DNA of 64,000 nucleotides. Source: Bedellia somnulentella (lineage: Eukaryota; Arthropoda; Insecta; Lepidoptera; Bedelliidae). The position numbers and the translations under genes were made by a program. Shown piece by piece: positions 36,125-44,892 of the stretch (within the stretch, counting starts at the first letter, position 1; every line of letters begins with the position of its first letter). The notes beneath the pieces were generated by a model that was not told the DNA's origin, made no database searches, and was given only the letters and a program-made list of their open reading frames with translations. The stretch covers positions 5,530,501 to 5,594,500 of the forward strand of contig OY755197.1 of assembly GCA_963576735.1 (NCBI GenBank), given 5' to 3'.

Positions 36125-37704
36125 TAGAATTAAATGATTACAATTAAACAATTTAATACATAATTTGGAAATCAAAGGCCGTGCAATCTGCACGTGTAAG
36201 TCCTGATATTAGTATCGCAGAAAACAGGAAGGTCTCAGCGTGATTTTAGCTGATTAGAAAATATAATATACTAATACCAAAGCAATAAGCTATGCTACTG
36301 ACAGTTTTCAAATAAATTTCAGTTGAAAACAAGTAGCGATAAATCCCCGAATACTTTCCCCGTCCGTTCGAATACTCGCAAAAATAGATCACAAATAAAT
36401 TGATTAATGAGAGCGTCTCACGAACACAATTTATTGGTCGGGAATCGAACCCCGCTCTTCGCTAGTGTATATTTCAAACATGAAACGGTTTGCTTTTTAC
36501 ATTTTATTGGATTCGTAACTATTTGAATGGAACATCTTGTAAGGCGAATGTTTTAGATTCCATTATATTTTTAGACGAAAACTAAGAATGGAATCACTTG
36601 TATGGTGAAACAAGGCAAGTAGTATAAACTAGGGGAAAATATGTTAGTTTAACATTTTCTATGATGTTAAGGGTGTACCTAGTGGTAGGTAGATGTGTGT
36701 AGTGGCATAGAATACCACTAACTCATTTCTCCCTACACATGTAGTAGGTACAAACCCACTAAGCCTTCAAAATGATTGTTTGGCTATGTAGTCTAAAATT
36801 CGTTCAAATATCCTTTTTTACTCCTTTTAACATTGAGATCCCATTATAAATAGACAATTCTGAATTATTTACGCGGAAAACAAAAGCAGCTCTAATCTTT
36901 TTTTACATCAAAAAGCAATTAAATCTCGCACTAAATTAAAATTAAACCCCTTTTTTGCATAATGAATTGCACTCTACAGACGCAGGGGTAAACTGAGTTA
37001 AAAATAAGTTACTGTATAATTGTTTTATGTAGCTATAAACGTATCGAATTTACAGTACATGTACTTGTATTGTAAAAGTTTTATTTGGGAAAAATGCACT
37101 GCACCAATTATATTTATAAGCATAAAGGGATAGAAGAGGGAACGTACACGAAGTACTGACACACGCGGTAGAACACATTTATATCAAATACATAATGTTT
37201 TTAATTAGGTAGGCGTCAGAAATGTAGAGAACAAAATAATATGTATGAAATATTGATGAATGTGAACGATTTTTGAGTTTGAATTTGTTTATGTGTAAAA
37301 TAATGCAATGATTTGGTAACCATTATCACCAACTGTATCGCCTACCAAAAACTCTATATAACCAGGCACTGAAGTCAACTGGCATGATACTACAAAAAAT
37401 GACAGGTTAATGTTATACTAAGCTCAAATGATCAATGCATAATTTATCTCCATGTCCACCCCATTGCGCCAACCGTCGCAATACATTAAACAATGTTACT
37501 CAATTTGATTTGCACTAGTTTAATCACGCGAAGTCTGTCAATCTGCATAGTAAATTACAGTCCGTATTAATTATGATTAATTAGAGTGGCTCATTCTAGT
37601 TACATGTATTATTGTCCTCGAATTGATTTCAACTCATCTGTAGGGCACATTGTCTGTGAATAGCTATGGATTCCCATTGTTTTCTGGGATAGCGTTACAT
37701 GCAT
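36125..37704. other. Intergenic; tRNA-like B box near 36.44 kb
   Basis: No gene recognised. GGGAATCGAACCCCGCTC at about 36439 is, on the minus strand, a good B box (GGTTCGATTCC) and is probably the remains of a tRNA-derived SINE. Confidence 0.4.
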
Positions 37705-37718
37705 TATTTTACTATGTA
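37705..37718 (+). repeat. Target-site duplication of the LINE, left copy
   Basis: TATTTTACTATGTA, repeated exactly at 44879-44892. It abuts the (CATA)n end of the LINE. Confidence 0.85.
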
Positions 37719-37749
37719 CATACATACATACATACATATACTCACGCCA

Positions 37750-38535
37750 TTAGTTCCCATTGGGGTAGGCAGAGACTATTGATCGCCACTTCGCACGATC
37801 CTGACAAACCTCTCTAGCTTCGTTTACATCCATCAATCTTTTCATACATGCTCTTTTATTCTTCATACTTCGAACGCCAGCCTTTTTGAGCACACTCTCA
37901 ATTTGGTCCAAGTGTGTTCTCCGTGGTCGTCCTCTACTAACATTACCATCCACACTAGCTCTATAGATCCCTTTTACCAATTTTCTATCATCCATCCTCT
38001 CTATGTGCCCAAACCATCTCAACATTCCTTTTTCTATCTTTCTTACAATATCATCTTTCACACCACACTTTTCACGAATAACACTATTTCTCACTCGGTC
38101 ACATAATCTAACATTACAATTTTTTCTGAGGGACCTCATCTCTACTGCATTCACTCTGCTCTCATGCTTCTTCTGCCACACCCAACATTCGCTTCCATAC
38201 ATAAGCGTAGGAACAAGAACAGCATCATGCACAGCCATTCGGGCCTTTTCAGACACCGTTTGACTGATCATTAGGCTATTCATTGCTCCATTTACCGCAT
38301 TACCCTTTTTCACTCTTCTTTCAATGTCTTCATCACATTTCCCATCCCTTGTAAACAAACTTCCCAGATTTACAAACTCCTTCACCTGTTCCACATCCTT
38401 ACCATCAATCGCAATCACGCATTCTGTCACATCTTCCTGTCTCTCAAAAACCATCGTTTTGGTCTTATCCACATTCACCCTCATTCCCTTTCTTACAAAA
38501 GACTCACATGTGTTAGTTAATAAGAACGCATCCAT
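37750..38535 (-). CDS. LINE reverse transcriptase, C-terminal part
   Basis: This is the downstream part of the LINE polyprotein whose upstream part lies at 42837-44878. It continues after the RT palm with NVDKTKTMVFER and the EFVNLGSLFTRDG segment, which in LINE RTs follows the YADD box. Next comes a C-terminal region with ALVPTLMYGSECW-like motifs, WFGHIERMDDRKLVKGIYRA and GRGRPRRTHLDQI, ending SIVSAYPNGN and a stop 12 bp before the SINE-like tail. The first nine or so codons of the open frame (above 38510) are Copia LTR sequence, so the native part is 37750-38510. With Copia and one copy of the 5-bp duplication removed, the frame joins the upstream part with no stop or shift. The GHI..M and GRPR elements are typical of this class; their function is unknown to me. 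Confidence 0.85.
   Translation of the reverse strand: MDAFLLTNTCESFVRKGMRVNVDKTKTMVFERQEDVTECVIAIDGKDVEQVKEFVNLGSLFTRDGKCDEDIERRVKKGNAVNGAMNSLMISQTVSEKARMAVHDAVLVPTLMYGSECWVWQKKHESRVNAVEMRSLRKNCNVRLCDRVRNSVIREKCGVKDDIVRKIEKGMLRWFGHIERMDDRKLVKGIYRASVDGNVSRGRPRRTHLDQIESVLKKAGVRSMKNKRACMKRLMDVNEAREVCQDRAKWRSIVSAYPNGN
38506..38510 (+). repeat. Copia target-site duplication, left copy
   Basis: ACATG, repeated at 42832-42836 directly after the right LTR. Five bp is the usual size for Copia-type integrases. Confidence 0.9.
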
Positions 38536-38668
38536 TTATATTTGCCAACTGGCAACATTGTATTATTGTCTGATGGCTACACTGTACTGTGAAGTGAAGT
38601 TGCATTAAATACTGTTGCGTGTAATGGTTGTCTAATTTATCTTATTATCAACCCTAAATATATCAACA
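38511..38668 (+). repeat. Copia 5' LTR
   Basis: 158 bp beginning TGTTAGTTAATAAGAACGC and ending ATATATCAACA, with TGTT/AACA inverted ends. Same length and sequence as the 3' LTR at 42674-42831. No clear TATA box stands out in the short LTR. Confidence 0.95.
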
Positions 38669-38684
38669 TGGTAGCAGAGCGTGG
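38669..38684 (+). promoter_or_regulatory. Copia primer-binding site
   Basis: TGGTAGCAGAGCGTGG directly follows the 5' LTR. The first 12 bases complement the 3' end of insect initiator tRNA-Met including CCA, so first-strand synthesis probably primes there. This matches known Copia elements using initiator tRNA-Met, although several of those use an internal half-molecule. Confidence 0.75.
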
Positions 38685-38749
38685 TTGGTTGGAATAATAA
38701 GAAGTAAAAACACAGTGAGAATTGGAAAAACAAGAAAACGGACGCAAAG

Positions 38750-41731
38750 TTGCATATTTTTGAGTTGCAACATAACCTCGTGGCGGCGTGCTCAGTCTAC
38801 TCCTTTGTCGAAAATACGTTAAAAATGACCAGTATGGGCCAAGGTTCATTCCACATCGACAGACTAGTCGGAAGAGAAAATTATGCAACTTGGAAATTTG
38901 CTGTGGAAGCGTATTTCAAGCTTGATGACTTGTGGAGTTGTGTTGAAGGAACCAACATCGACGTCATAAAGGAAACAAAGGCGAAGTCTAAACTTATTTT
39001 GCTGCTGGATCCGACTAATTACGTACATGTACAGAACGCAAATACATGTAAAGAAGTCTGGGACTGCCTACAACAAGCTTTTGATGACAGCGGTTTGTAC
39101 AGAAAAGTTGCGTTGTTGAGAGATCTCATCACTACTACGTTAGACAGTTCTCGTAATGTGGATGACTATGTGACCAAGATAATGTCGACCGCTCATAAGC
39201 TAAGGAACATTAAATTTGACATTAACGATGAATGGCTTGGAACGCTGATGTTAGCCGGCTTACCAGAAATTTATAAGCCGATGATTATGGGATTAGAGAG
39301 CTCAGGGATTAAGATCAGCGCAGACTCCATTAAAACAAAGCTCCTGCAGGAAGTTCAATGCTCAGACAATACAGCATTCTTCACAAGGAAGACAACCGTT
39401 TCTGAGAACCACAGTATGAGAAAGGGCTACAATCCAAAAGGGCCCCGATGTTACAATTGCAACAAGCATGGACATTTTGCTAAGAACTGTTGTGCTCCGA
39501 AGAAGAAACCAGTAGAGAAAGCAGAAGGAAATAAGAGTTTCATTGCAGCATTATCAGCATGTTCACAGACAATGAATCCGGACCTTTGGTATGTGGACTC
39601 AGGTGCTTCCATGCACATGACAAATAGATGTGACTGGATGTATGATGTTACAAGCCCACCGATACCCACCATAACAGTTGCCAGTAAGACACCACTACCT
39701 GTGCAAAATATGGGAAAGGTTAATTTGTTGCTAAATGGTGATGAACAAAGAAAAATACAGGTGAGAGAAGTTTTGTATATACCCAAACTTGCTGCCAATC
39801 TCTTATCAGTAAGTGCTATGGTGAAAAATGGCTGTAAGGTTAATTTCAGAGATGAATATTGTGATATTTATGATAAAAATAATAAATTCCTCTGCTCAGC
39901 CACACTAGTAAATAATTTGTATCAGTTAAACACTCACAGAGAAGTCTTATCTAACCTAACATGGTCAAATAACTTAAATGATGTTGTCCTATGGCATAGA
40001 AGAATGGGACACCTGAATTTTTCAGATGTTAGCAAGTTGCCAGAATGTGCAGAGGGAGTCACTCTGTTACCAGACAAAAGCAAAGGACCTTTCACATGCA
40101 CCACTTGTCTCGAAGGTAAACAAAGTAGACTGCCATTCAATAACATTGGCATCAGAGCTTCACACCCACTGCAGCTTATCCACACAGACTTATGTGGACC
40201 AATGGAACAGACATCACTGGGAGGTATGAAGTATTTCATTACTTTCATAGATGACTATACAAGAAGAGTTCATGTATATTTTTTGAAAGACAAACTGAGT
40301 GTGCTAGATGTGTTTAAAGACTATAAAAGTAAAGTAGAGAATGAACTTGGTTCTAGAATTAAAAATATTAGATCAGATAATGGGAAGGAATATTGTAACA
40401 GAGCGTTTCATGGTTTTCTGAGTAAGCATGGCATTCAACATCAAACCAGTACCCCATATTCACCAGAACAGAATGGCCTAGCTGAGAGGATGAATAGGAC
40501 ATTGGTAGAAAGAGCTAGGTGTATGTTGTTTGATGCTCATTTTACTAAAGAATTTTGGGCAGAGGCACTAGCTACAGCAGCCTATATTGTCAATAGATCA
40601 CCCACTAGATCACTTGATGGCAAAACCCCATTAGAGATGTGGTCAGGCAAGAAACCAAATTTATCAAATATAAAAATTTTTGGCTCTCAAGTGATGGCTC
40701 AAGTACCCAAAGAAAAACGTCAGAAATGGGATTCTAAGTCTAGAAAACTTTTATTTGTTGGTTATTGTGAATCAAGCAAGGGATATCGCCTGCTTGACCC
40801 TGTCACAAATAAAATCATTATGAGTAGAGATGTAGTGTTTTTAGAAAATGTTCAAAGATTTGAGCATAATGTGTACTTACCTTGCTCACCTTACAGTGAC
40901 CCTGAAATACAGTTACCTGAAGAAACCTGCAAAAGGGAATCGCAAACAAGCACAAATCAGTCTTCAAGTGATGAGTATCAGTCAGGAGGAGATGATGATC
41001 CATCCTACGAGCCAGATAAGACCTTGGACGACTCAATCCCAGTATGTAATATAAACTTACGTCCACGCAGAGCTCCCCAGCATATAGAAGAGGATGATCA
41101 TGATGTGAGTTACTTTTGTTCCATACTTAATTTGAGTGATCCTGTAACTGTTCATGAAGCTCTTTCATCTACACATGCTGACCAGTGGAAGAAAGCCATG
41201 CAGGAGGAATATGACTCCTTAATTAAGAATAATACTTGGTCACTAGTAGATTTACCGTCAGATAAGAGAACTTTACCATCTAAATGGGTGTTTAAAAGTA
41301 AAACAAATGAAAAGGGGGAGATTGTTCGTTTTAAAGCAAGATTAGTCATCAAAGGGTGTGCACAGAGAAAAGGAAATGATTATGATGAAGTCTATGCTCC
41401 AGTGGTAAGATATACCTCAGTCCGATTCTTACTTGCTCTAGCTGCTAAATACGACCTAGAAATGATTCAGATGGATGCTATAAGCGCATTTCTACAGGGC
41501 GACATAGACACCGAAATCTACATGTCACAACCAGAGTGTTACGAACAGAATGGTCAGGTATGTCACCTACATAAATCTATTTATGGGCTCAAGCAGGCTA
41601 GCCGTCAGTGGAACCTGAAATTGAATAATGTGCTACTTAAAATTGGATTGATACGATCAAAAATAGATCCATGCATATATTATCTTGTAAACGGATCAAT
41701 AATGTTTTTTTATTGCAGTTTGGGTCGATGA
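38750..41731 (+). CDS. Copia gag-pol polyprotein, gag through first half of RT
   Basis: The open frame begins at 38750, but the likelier start is the second ATG at 38825 (MTSMGQGSFHIDRLVGRENY), which opens the usual Copia gag N-terminus. Domains in order: gag (about residues 40-230); a CCHC zinc knuckle CYNCNKHGHFAKNC near residue 234; aspartic protease with VDSGAS near 281; GAG-pre-integrase with LWHRRMGHLNF; integrase core with HTDLCG, RSDNGKEY and NGLAERMNRT carrying the D, D and E; then RT (SKWVFKSK, RFKARLVIKG, DEVYAPV, IYGLKQASRQW). The frame ends at 41731 because a run of seven T at 41705-41711 shifts it just before the YxDD-type catalytic box. The rest follows at 41736. The polyprotein supports particle formation and integration of the element. 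Confidence 0.92.
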   Translation: MHIFELQHNLVAACSVYSFVENTLKMTSMGQGSFHIDRLVGRENYATWKFAVEAYFKLDDLWSCVEGTNIDVIKETKAKSKLILLLDPTNYVHVQNANTCKEVWDCLQQAFDDSGLYRKVALLRDLITTTLDSSRNVDDYVTKIMSTAHKLRNIKFDINDEWLGTLMLAGLPEIYKPMIMGLESSGIKISADSIKTKLLQEVQCSDNTAFFTRKTTVSENHSMRKGYNPKGPRCYNCNKHGHFAKNCCAPKKKPVEKAEGNKSFIAALSACSQTMNPDLWYVDSGASMHMTNRCDWMYDVTSPPIPTITVASKTPLPVQNMGKVNLLLNGDEQRKIQVREVLYIPKLAANLLSVSAMVKNGCKVNFRDEYCDIYDKNNKFLCSATLVNNLYQLNTHREVLSNLTWSNNLNDVVLWHRRMGHLNFSDVSKLPECAEGVTLLPDKSKGPFTCTTCLEGKQSRLPFNNIGIRASHPLQLIHTDLCGPMEQTSLGGMKYFITFIDDYTRRVHVYFLKDKLSVLDVFKDYKSKVENELGSRIKNIRSDNGKEYCNRAFHGFLSKHGIQHQTSTPYSPEQNGLAERMNRTLVERARCMLFDAHFTKEFWAEALATAAYIVNRSPTRSLDGKTPLEMWSGKKPNLSNIKIFGSQVMAQVPKEKRQKWDSKSRKLLFVGYCESSKGYRLLDPVTNKIIMSRDVVFLENVQRFEHNVYLPCSPYSDPEIQLPEETCKRESQTSTNQSSSDEYQSGGDDDPSYEPDKTLDDSIPVCNINLRPRRAPQHIEEDDHDVSYFCSILNLSDPVTVHEALSSTHADQWKKAMQEEYDSLIKNNTWSLVDLPSDKRTLPSKWVFKSKTNEKGEIVRFKARLVIKGCAQRKGNDYDEVYAPVVRYTSVRFLLALAAKYDLEMIQMDAISAFLQGDIDTEIYMSQPECYEQNGQVCHLHKSIYGLKQASRQWNLKLNNVLLKIGLIRSKIDPCIYYLVNGSIMFFYCSLGR

Positions 41732-41735
41732 CTTT

Positions 41736-42683
41736 ATGATTTTTACAAATTCTATAAAAAAGGCAACAGATATTAAGGAAAAGTTAAAAGAGGAATTCTG
41801 CATGAAAGATCTGGGTGAGTTACAGCAATGTATTGGCATAAATATTAATAGAAATCGTGAGGCTGGTGAAATTATATTAGACCAAGAAAAATACATAAAT
41901 CTAGTGTTAGAACGCTTTGGAATGTCGGAATGCAAGTCGGTTCGCACTCCAATAGAGGTAAATTCAAAATTTGATAAGAAACCTAAGGATGAAGATAGCA
42001 ATTTTCCATACAGGGAAGCGGTGGGTTGTCTGATATATCTGGCACAAGTAACAAGACCGGATATCACTTATGCAGTGAATAAATTGAGTCAGTACTGTAA
42101 TGATCCAGGGATACAACATTGGCTTGGAGTAAAGAGGGTATTGAGGTACCTACAAGGAACTAAAAACTTTAAGTTATGTTATATGAGAGAAGACTCCAAA
42201 GAAATAACTGGGTACTGTGATGCAGACTGGGCCGGCGACCCACAGGATAGAAGATCATGCACCGGGTATGTTTTTATATTTCAAAATGCTTGCATATCTT
42301 GGAATTCCTGTAAACAACAGACAGTGGCACTTTCTACAGCAGAGGCTGAATATATGGCGATGGCTTCGGCGACCCAGGAGGCCCTGTGGCTTAGACAACT
42401 ACAAGCTGAACTTGGTCAAGGTGTGGACAGTGCGTTAACTATCTATAGTGATAACCAAAGTGCATTAAGACTAGCGTCAACTGACTGTTATAAACCTAAG
42501 ACTAAACATATAGACATAAGGTTGCATTTTCTCAGAGAAAATATTGTTAATTCTAAAGTTATTTTTTTGTTTATGAATGGTTGTAAAATGATAGCTGACA
42601 ATTTAACTAAGGGTGTTACTTTTGAAAAACATCTGTACTGTATTTCTAAAATGGGATTGCGTTCTAGAGGGAGTGTTAGTTAA
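41736..42683 (+). CDS. Copia pol, RT catalytic box to RNase H
   Basis: Continuation of the frame at 38750 in another register. Just upstream of its first ATG the same frame already reads VWVDD, the RT catalytic box, so the ATG is not a real start. It continues through MIFTNSIKKA, CMKDLGELQQCIGI and PFREAVG-like palm/thumb segments, then RNase H with GYCDADWAGD (first Asp), ALSTAEAEYMA (Glu), SDNQSALRLA (Asp) and TKHIDIRLHFLRE. The stop lies just inside the 3' LTR. All catalytic positions I can identify are kept. The break from the upstream part is one base in a T run, which could be a sequencing error. Confidence 0.9.
   Translation: MIFTNSIKKATDIKEKLKEEFCMKDLGELQQCIGININRNREAGEIILDQEKYINLVLERFGMSECKSVRTPIEVNSKFDKKPKDEDSNFPYREAVGCLIYLAQVTRPDITYAVNKLSQYCNDPGIQHWLGVKRVLRYLQGTKNFKLCYMREDSKEITGYCDADWAGDPQDRRSCTGYVFIFQNACISWNSCKQQTVALSTAEAEYMAMASATQEALWLRQLQAELGQGVDSALTIYSDNQSALRLASTDCYKPKTKHIDIRLHFLRENIVNSKVIFLFMNGCKMIADNLTKGVTFEKHLYCISKMGLRSRGSVS
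42664..42673 (+). promoter_or_regulatory. Copia polypurine tract
   Basis: CTAGAGGGAG directly precedes the 3' LTR at 42674. This purine-rich run is where plus-strand DNA synthesis would be primed. Confidence 0.7.
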
Positions 42684-42831
42684 TAAGAACGCATCCATTT
42701 ATATTTGCCAACTGGCAACATTGTATTATTGTCTGATGGCTACACTGTACTGTGAAGTGAAGTTGCATTAAATACTGTTGCGTGTAATGGTTGTCTAATT
42801 TATCTTATTATCAACCCTAAATATATCAACA
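42674..42831 (+). repeat. Copia 3' LTR
   Basis: 158 bp, TGTTAGTTAATAAGAACGC to ATATATCAACA, identical by eye to the 5' LTR. The gag-pol stop codon overlaps its first ten bases. ACATG follows as the target duplication. Confidence 0.95.
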
Positions 42832-44865
42832 ACATGCAATATTCATCATCTCTTGCAACTCTTCTGCCGATGATGCAAGTAGCACTTGATCGTCAGCATA
42901 CAAGAGGCATTTAATGATGAATCCACCCATCCTTAGTCCATAATCACTTTCACGCAACTCTGTCAAACAGTCATCCATGAACAAATTGAAGAGCCACGGA
43001 GAAGCTACACATCCCTGTCGGACACCCCTAGAGATTCCGAACCAGTCAGTGTTTTCCCCGTTTACTCTTACACATGCACTAGAATCCTCATAAAGTGATA
43101 CCAATGCACGTATAAGTTGACTCCCCAAACCGAACTTGGATAACACCTCCCATAAACACTTTCTTACCACCCTATCATACGCCTTCTCTAAATCAATGAA
43201 GGAGCAATACACCTTTTGGTTCTTAGCTAAAAACTTTTCGGTGATGCTCCTTAGAGAGAAGATTTGATCCATACATCCCATTCCTTTCCTAAATCCCGCT
43301 TGCACATCCCATATTTTCTCGTCAGTTTCATTCATCACTCTTTCAATCAGTACCTTAGCATACAATTTACCAACAATGCTGAGTAAGCTGATGCCGCGGT
43401 AGTTTTTAGCCTCTTGGTGTGACCCCTTTCCTTTATATAGAGGCACAATCACCGCCTTGCACCAGTCTCGTGGAACTTTGCCACTCGACCAGCATTTTTG
43501 GAAAAGGAAGTGCAACCAAGAAGCCACCAACCCTTTACCAGCCCTCAGCATTTCGATAGTAATCCTATCATACCCTGCCGCCTTCCCTAATTTCATACTT
43601 TTCATTGCTTTCATTATTTCTTCCATACTAATCTCGCTGTCACTAAATTCACCCATCTCCCCGTTCCAATCAACATTACTGTCGATTGGCGAAGAAATGG
43701 ATGCATCCTCTTTCTCAAACAGTCCCTCAAAATAATTCTTCCATACCCGTTTCACGCTACTTTCATCCGTCGCCAATTCACCCTGTTCATCTCTTATTAC
43801 ACTCACTCTCGTGTTTTGGGAAACTCCCTTTTCTTTCCGGATATACTTCCAGAATAACTTTTGGTTATTCCGGAAATAATCAGAAAGTTTCCTCTCACAC
43901 CACTCTTGCAAATCCCGCTTTTTCTTTTCTATTTTCTTCTTTACCTCATTCTTAACTCTCTTATATTCATCTTCACTTTTCTGCACTGCATCGTCAGTTA
44001 CACTCGCATCCATCCGTTTACTAGCTTTAATCGCTAGTAAATCTAACCACGCTTTCTTCTTATCTCCAACCGCCTCTTTCACAACTTTATCCCACCAACT
44101 TGTTGGTGGTCTATTTGACCTTTTACACACTCCACATACTTCCGTCGCACATTCAACCATCGTCGATTTGAGCACATCCCATACTTCTTCTATTTCCATT
44201 TCATCCCTCATCTCCACGCAACTTAGTCTATCATCCAATTTCCTCAAGTATTCATCTCTGATATTTTCATCTTCTTGCAGTTTTTCTACTTTTATTCTCG
44301 CAAAATCCGTTGTTGACACTTTAGGCCTGTGACGCCAACATGTGCACAGACCCCTTAATCGTGATATAACGAGAAAGTGATCTGTGCCAACGTTCGTGCC
44401 CCTATAGACCCTGGTGTCAACAACTTTTGCTCTCAGCCTTTCATCAACTATCACAAAATCAATCATACTTCTCTCGCTTCCCCTCTGTCTTGTATACATA
44501 TGGATATCTTTGTGCTTAAACAACGTGTTTGTAACACAAAGATTCCTCTCCAAACATACCTCAATCAATTTCTCACCATTCTCATTTACCCTTTGATCAC
44601 CAAACTTTCCTAAAACTCTTTCACAACCGTTGCGTGACACACCAACCCAGCCATTAAAATCTCCTAACATTACAAGTCTCTCATTCTGATCACACCCATT
44701 CACAACATCGTCTAACAGATTCCAAAACTCCTCCCTCTCGGATAGGGATTTAGACATGTCCGGAGCGTATACGCAAATTATGCGCATCCGGACTAGTCCC
44801 AATTTCACCTTAATCCACAGGAGCCTTGGACTCACACATTCGTAATCTTTCATACACTGAGCCAT
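42826..44865 (-). CDS. LINE polyprotein: AP endonuclease and reverse transcriptase, N-terminal part
   Basis: Minus-strand frame with an APE-type endonuclease in its first ~190 residues: RIICVYAPD, VMLGDFNGWVG (metal-binding Asp/Asn), SMIDFVIVDERL and GTDHFLVISRLRG (catalytic His region). The reverse transcriptase follows at about residues 400-680: KAAGYDRITIEMLRAG, AVIVPLYKGKGSHQEAKNYR, GISLLS, FRKGMGCMDQIF, CSFIDLEKAYDRV, SRGVRQGCVASPWLFNLFMD and the catalytic CLLYADDQVLLA. The conserved endonuclease N-terminus is missing because the copy is truncated at 44878, so the ATG at 44865 is not the native start. The last few codons run into the Copia target duplication and LTR; native coding resumes at 38510. 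The protein would nick target DNA and copy LINE RNA, and probably SINE-A RNA, in place. Confidence 0.9.
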   Translation of the reverse strand: MAQCMKDYECVSPRLLWIKVKLGLVRMRIICVYAPDMSKSLSEREEFWNLLDDVVNGCDQNERLVMLGDFNGWVGVSRNGCERVLGKFGDQRVNENGEKLIEVCLERNLCVTNTLFKHKDIHMYTRQRGSERSMIDFVIVDERLRAKVVDTRVYRGTNVGTDHFLVISRLRGLCTCWRHRPKVSTTDFARIKVEKLQEDENIRDEYLRKLDDRLSCVEMRDEMEIEEVWDVLKSTMVECATEVCGVCKRSNRPPTSWWDKVVKEAVGDKKKAWLDLLAIKASKRMDASVTDDAVQKSEDEYKRVKNEVKKKIEKKKRDLQEWCERKLSDYFRNNQKLFWKYIRKEKGVSQNTRVSVIRDEQGELATDESSVKRVWKNYFEGLFEKEDASISSPIDSNVDWNGEMGEFSDSEISMEEIMKAMKSMKLGKAAGYDRITIEMLRAGKGLVASWLHFLFQKCWSSGKVPRDWCKAVIVPLYKGKGSHQEAKNYRGISLLSIVGKLYAKVLIERVMNETDEKIWDVQAGFRKGMGCMDQIFSLRSITEKFLAKNQKVYCSFIDLEKAYDRVVRKCLWEVLSKFGLGSQLIRALVSLYEDSSACVRVNGENTDWFGISRGVRQGCVASPWLFNLFMDDCLTELRESDYGLRMGGFIIKCLLYADDQVLLASSAEELQEMMNIACC

Positions 44866-44878
44866 CCTTTCAGATATA

Positions 44879-44892
44879 TATTTTACTATGTA
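44879..44892 (+). repeat. Target-site duplication of the LINE, right copy
   Basis: TATTTTACTATGTA, identical to 37705-37718. Confidence 0.85.

Larger units (their letters stand above)
38511..42831 (+). mobile_element. Complete Copia LTR retrotransposon
   Basis: A 4321-bp element with 158-bp LTRs (TGTTAG...CAACA ends), a primer-binding site, a polypurine tract and a single gag-pol reading frame in Copia order (gag, protease, integrase, RT, RNase H). The LTRs are identical over all 158 bp as far as I can compare by eye, and the 5-bp target duplication is intact. It must therefore have inserted very recently on the genomic time scale. It sits in the RT region of a LINE in the opposite orientation. 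The frame is broken once, by an extra T at 41705-41711. Confidence 0.95.
37719..44878 (-). mobile_element. 5'-truncated non-LTR retrotransposon (RTE-like), split by Copia
   Basis: Transcribed on the minus strand. Its 3' end is (TATG)n at 37719-37735. Its 5' end at 44878 lies inside the coding region, where GAAAGG reads in frame into the first ATG of the remaining ORF, so the copy is 5'-truncated. Removing the 4321-bp Copia insertion and one target duplication leaves about 2.8 kb. The flanking 14-bp duplication (37705-37718, 44879-44892) is exact. The microsatellite-like 3' tail in place of poly(A) fits RTE-type LINEs, but the clade assignment is provisional. The tail is shared with SINE-A. 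Confidence 0.9.

Noticed and set aside
37750..38535. An independent 261-aa host protein
   Set aside because: Its first codons are Copia LTR, and with the insertion removed it continues the LINE polyprotein frame.
38003..38608. Plus-strand ORFs of 67-94 codons within the LINE
   Set aside because: Antisense shadows of the LINE reverse transcriptase frame.
39451..42067. Minus-strand ORFs of 66-123 codons inside Copia
   Set aside because: Antisense shadows of gag-pol.
43457..44613. Plus-strand ORFs of 60-92 codons over the LINE endonuclease/RT
   Set aside because: Antisense shadows with no motif; the minus-strand frame is clearly the coding one.
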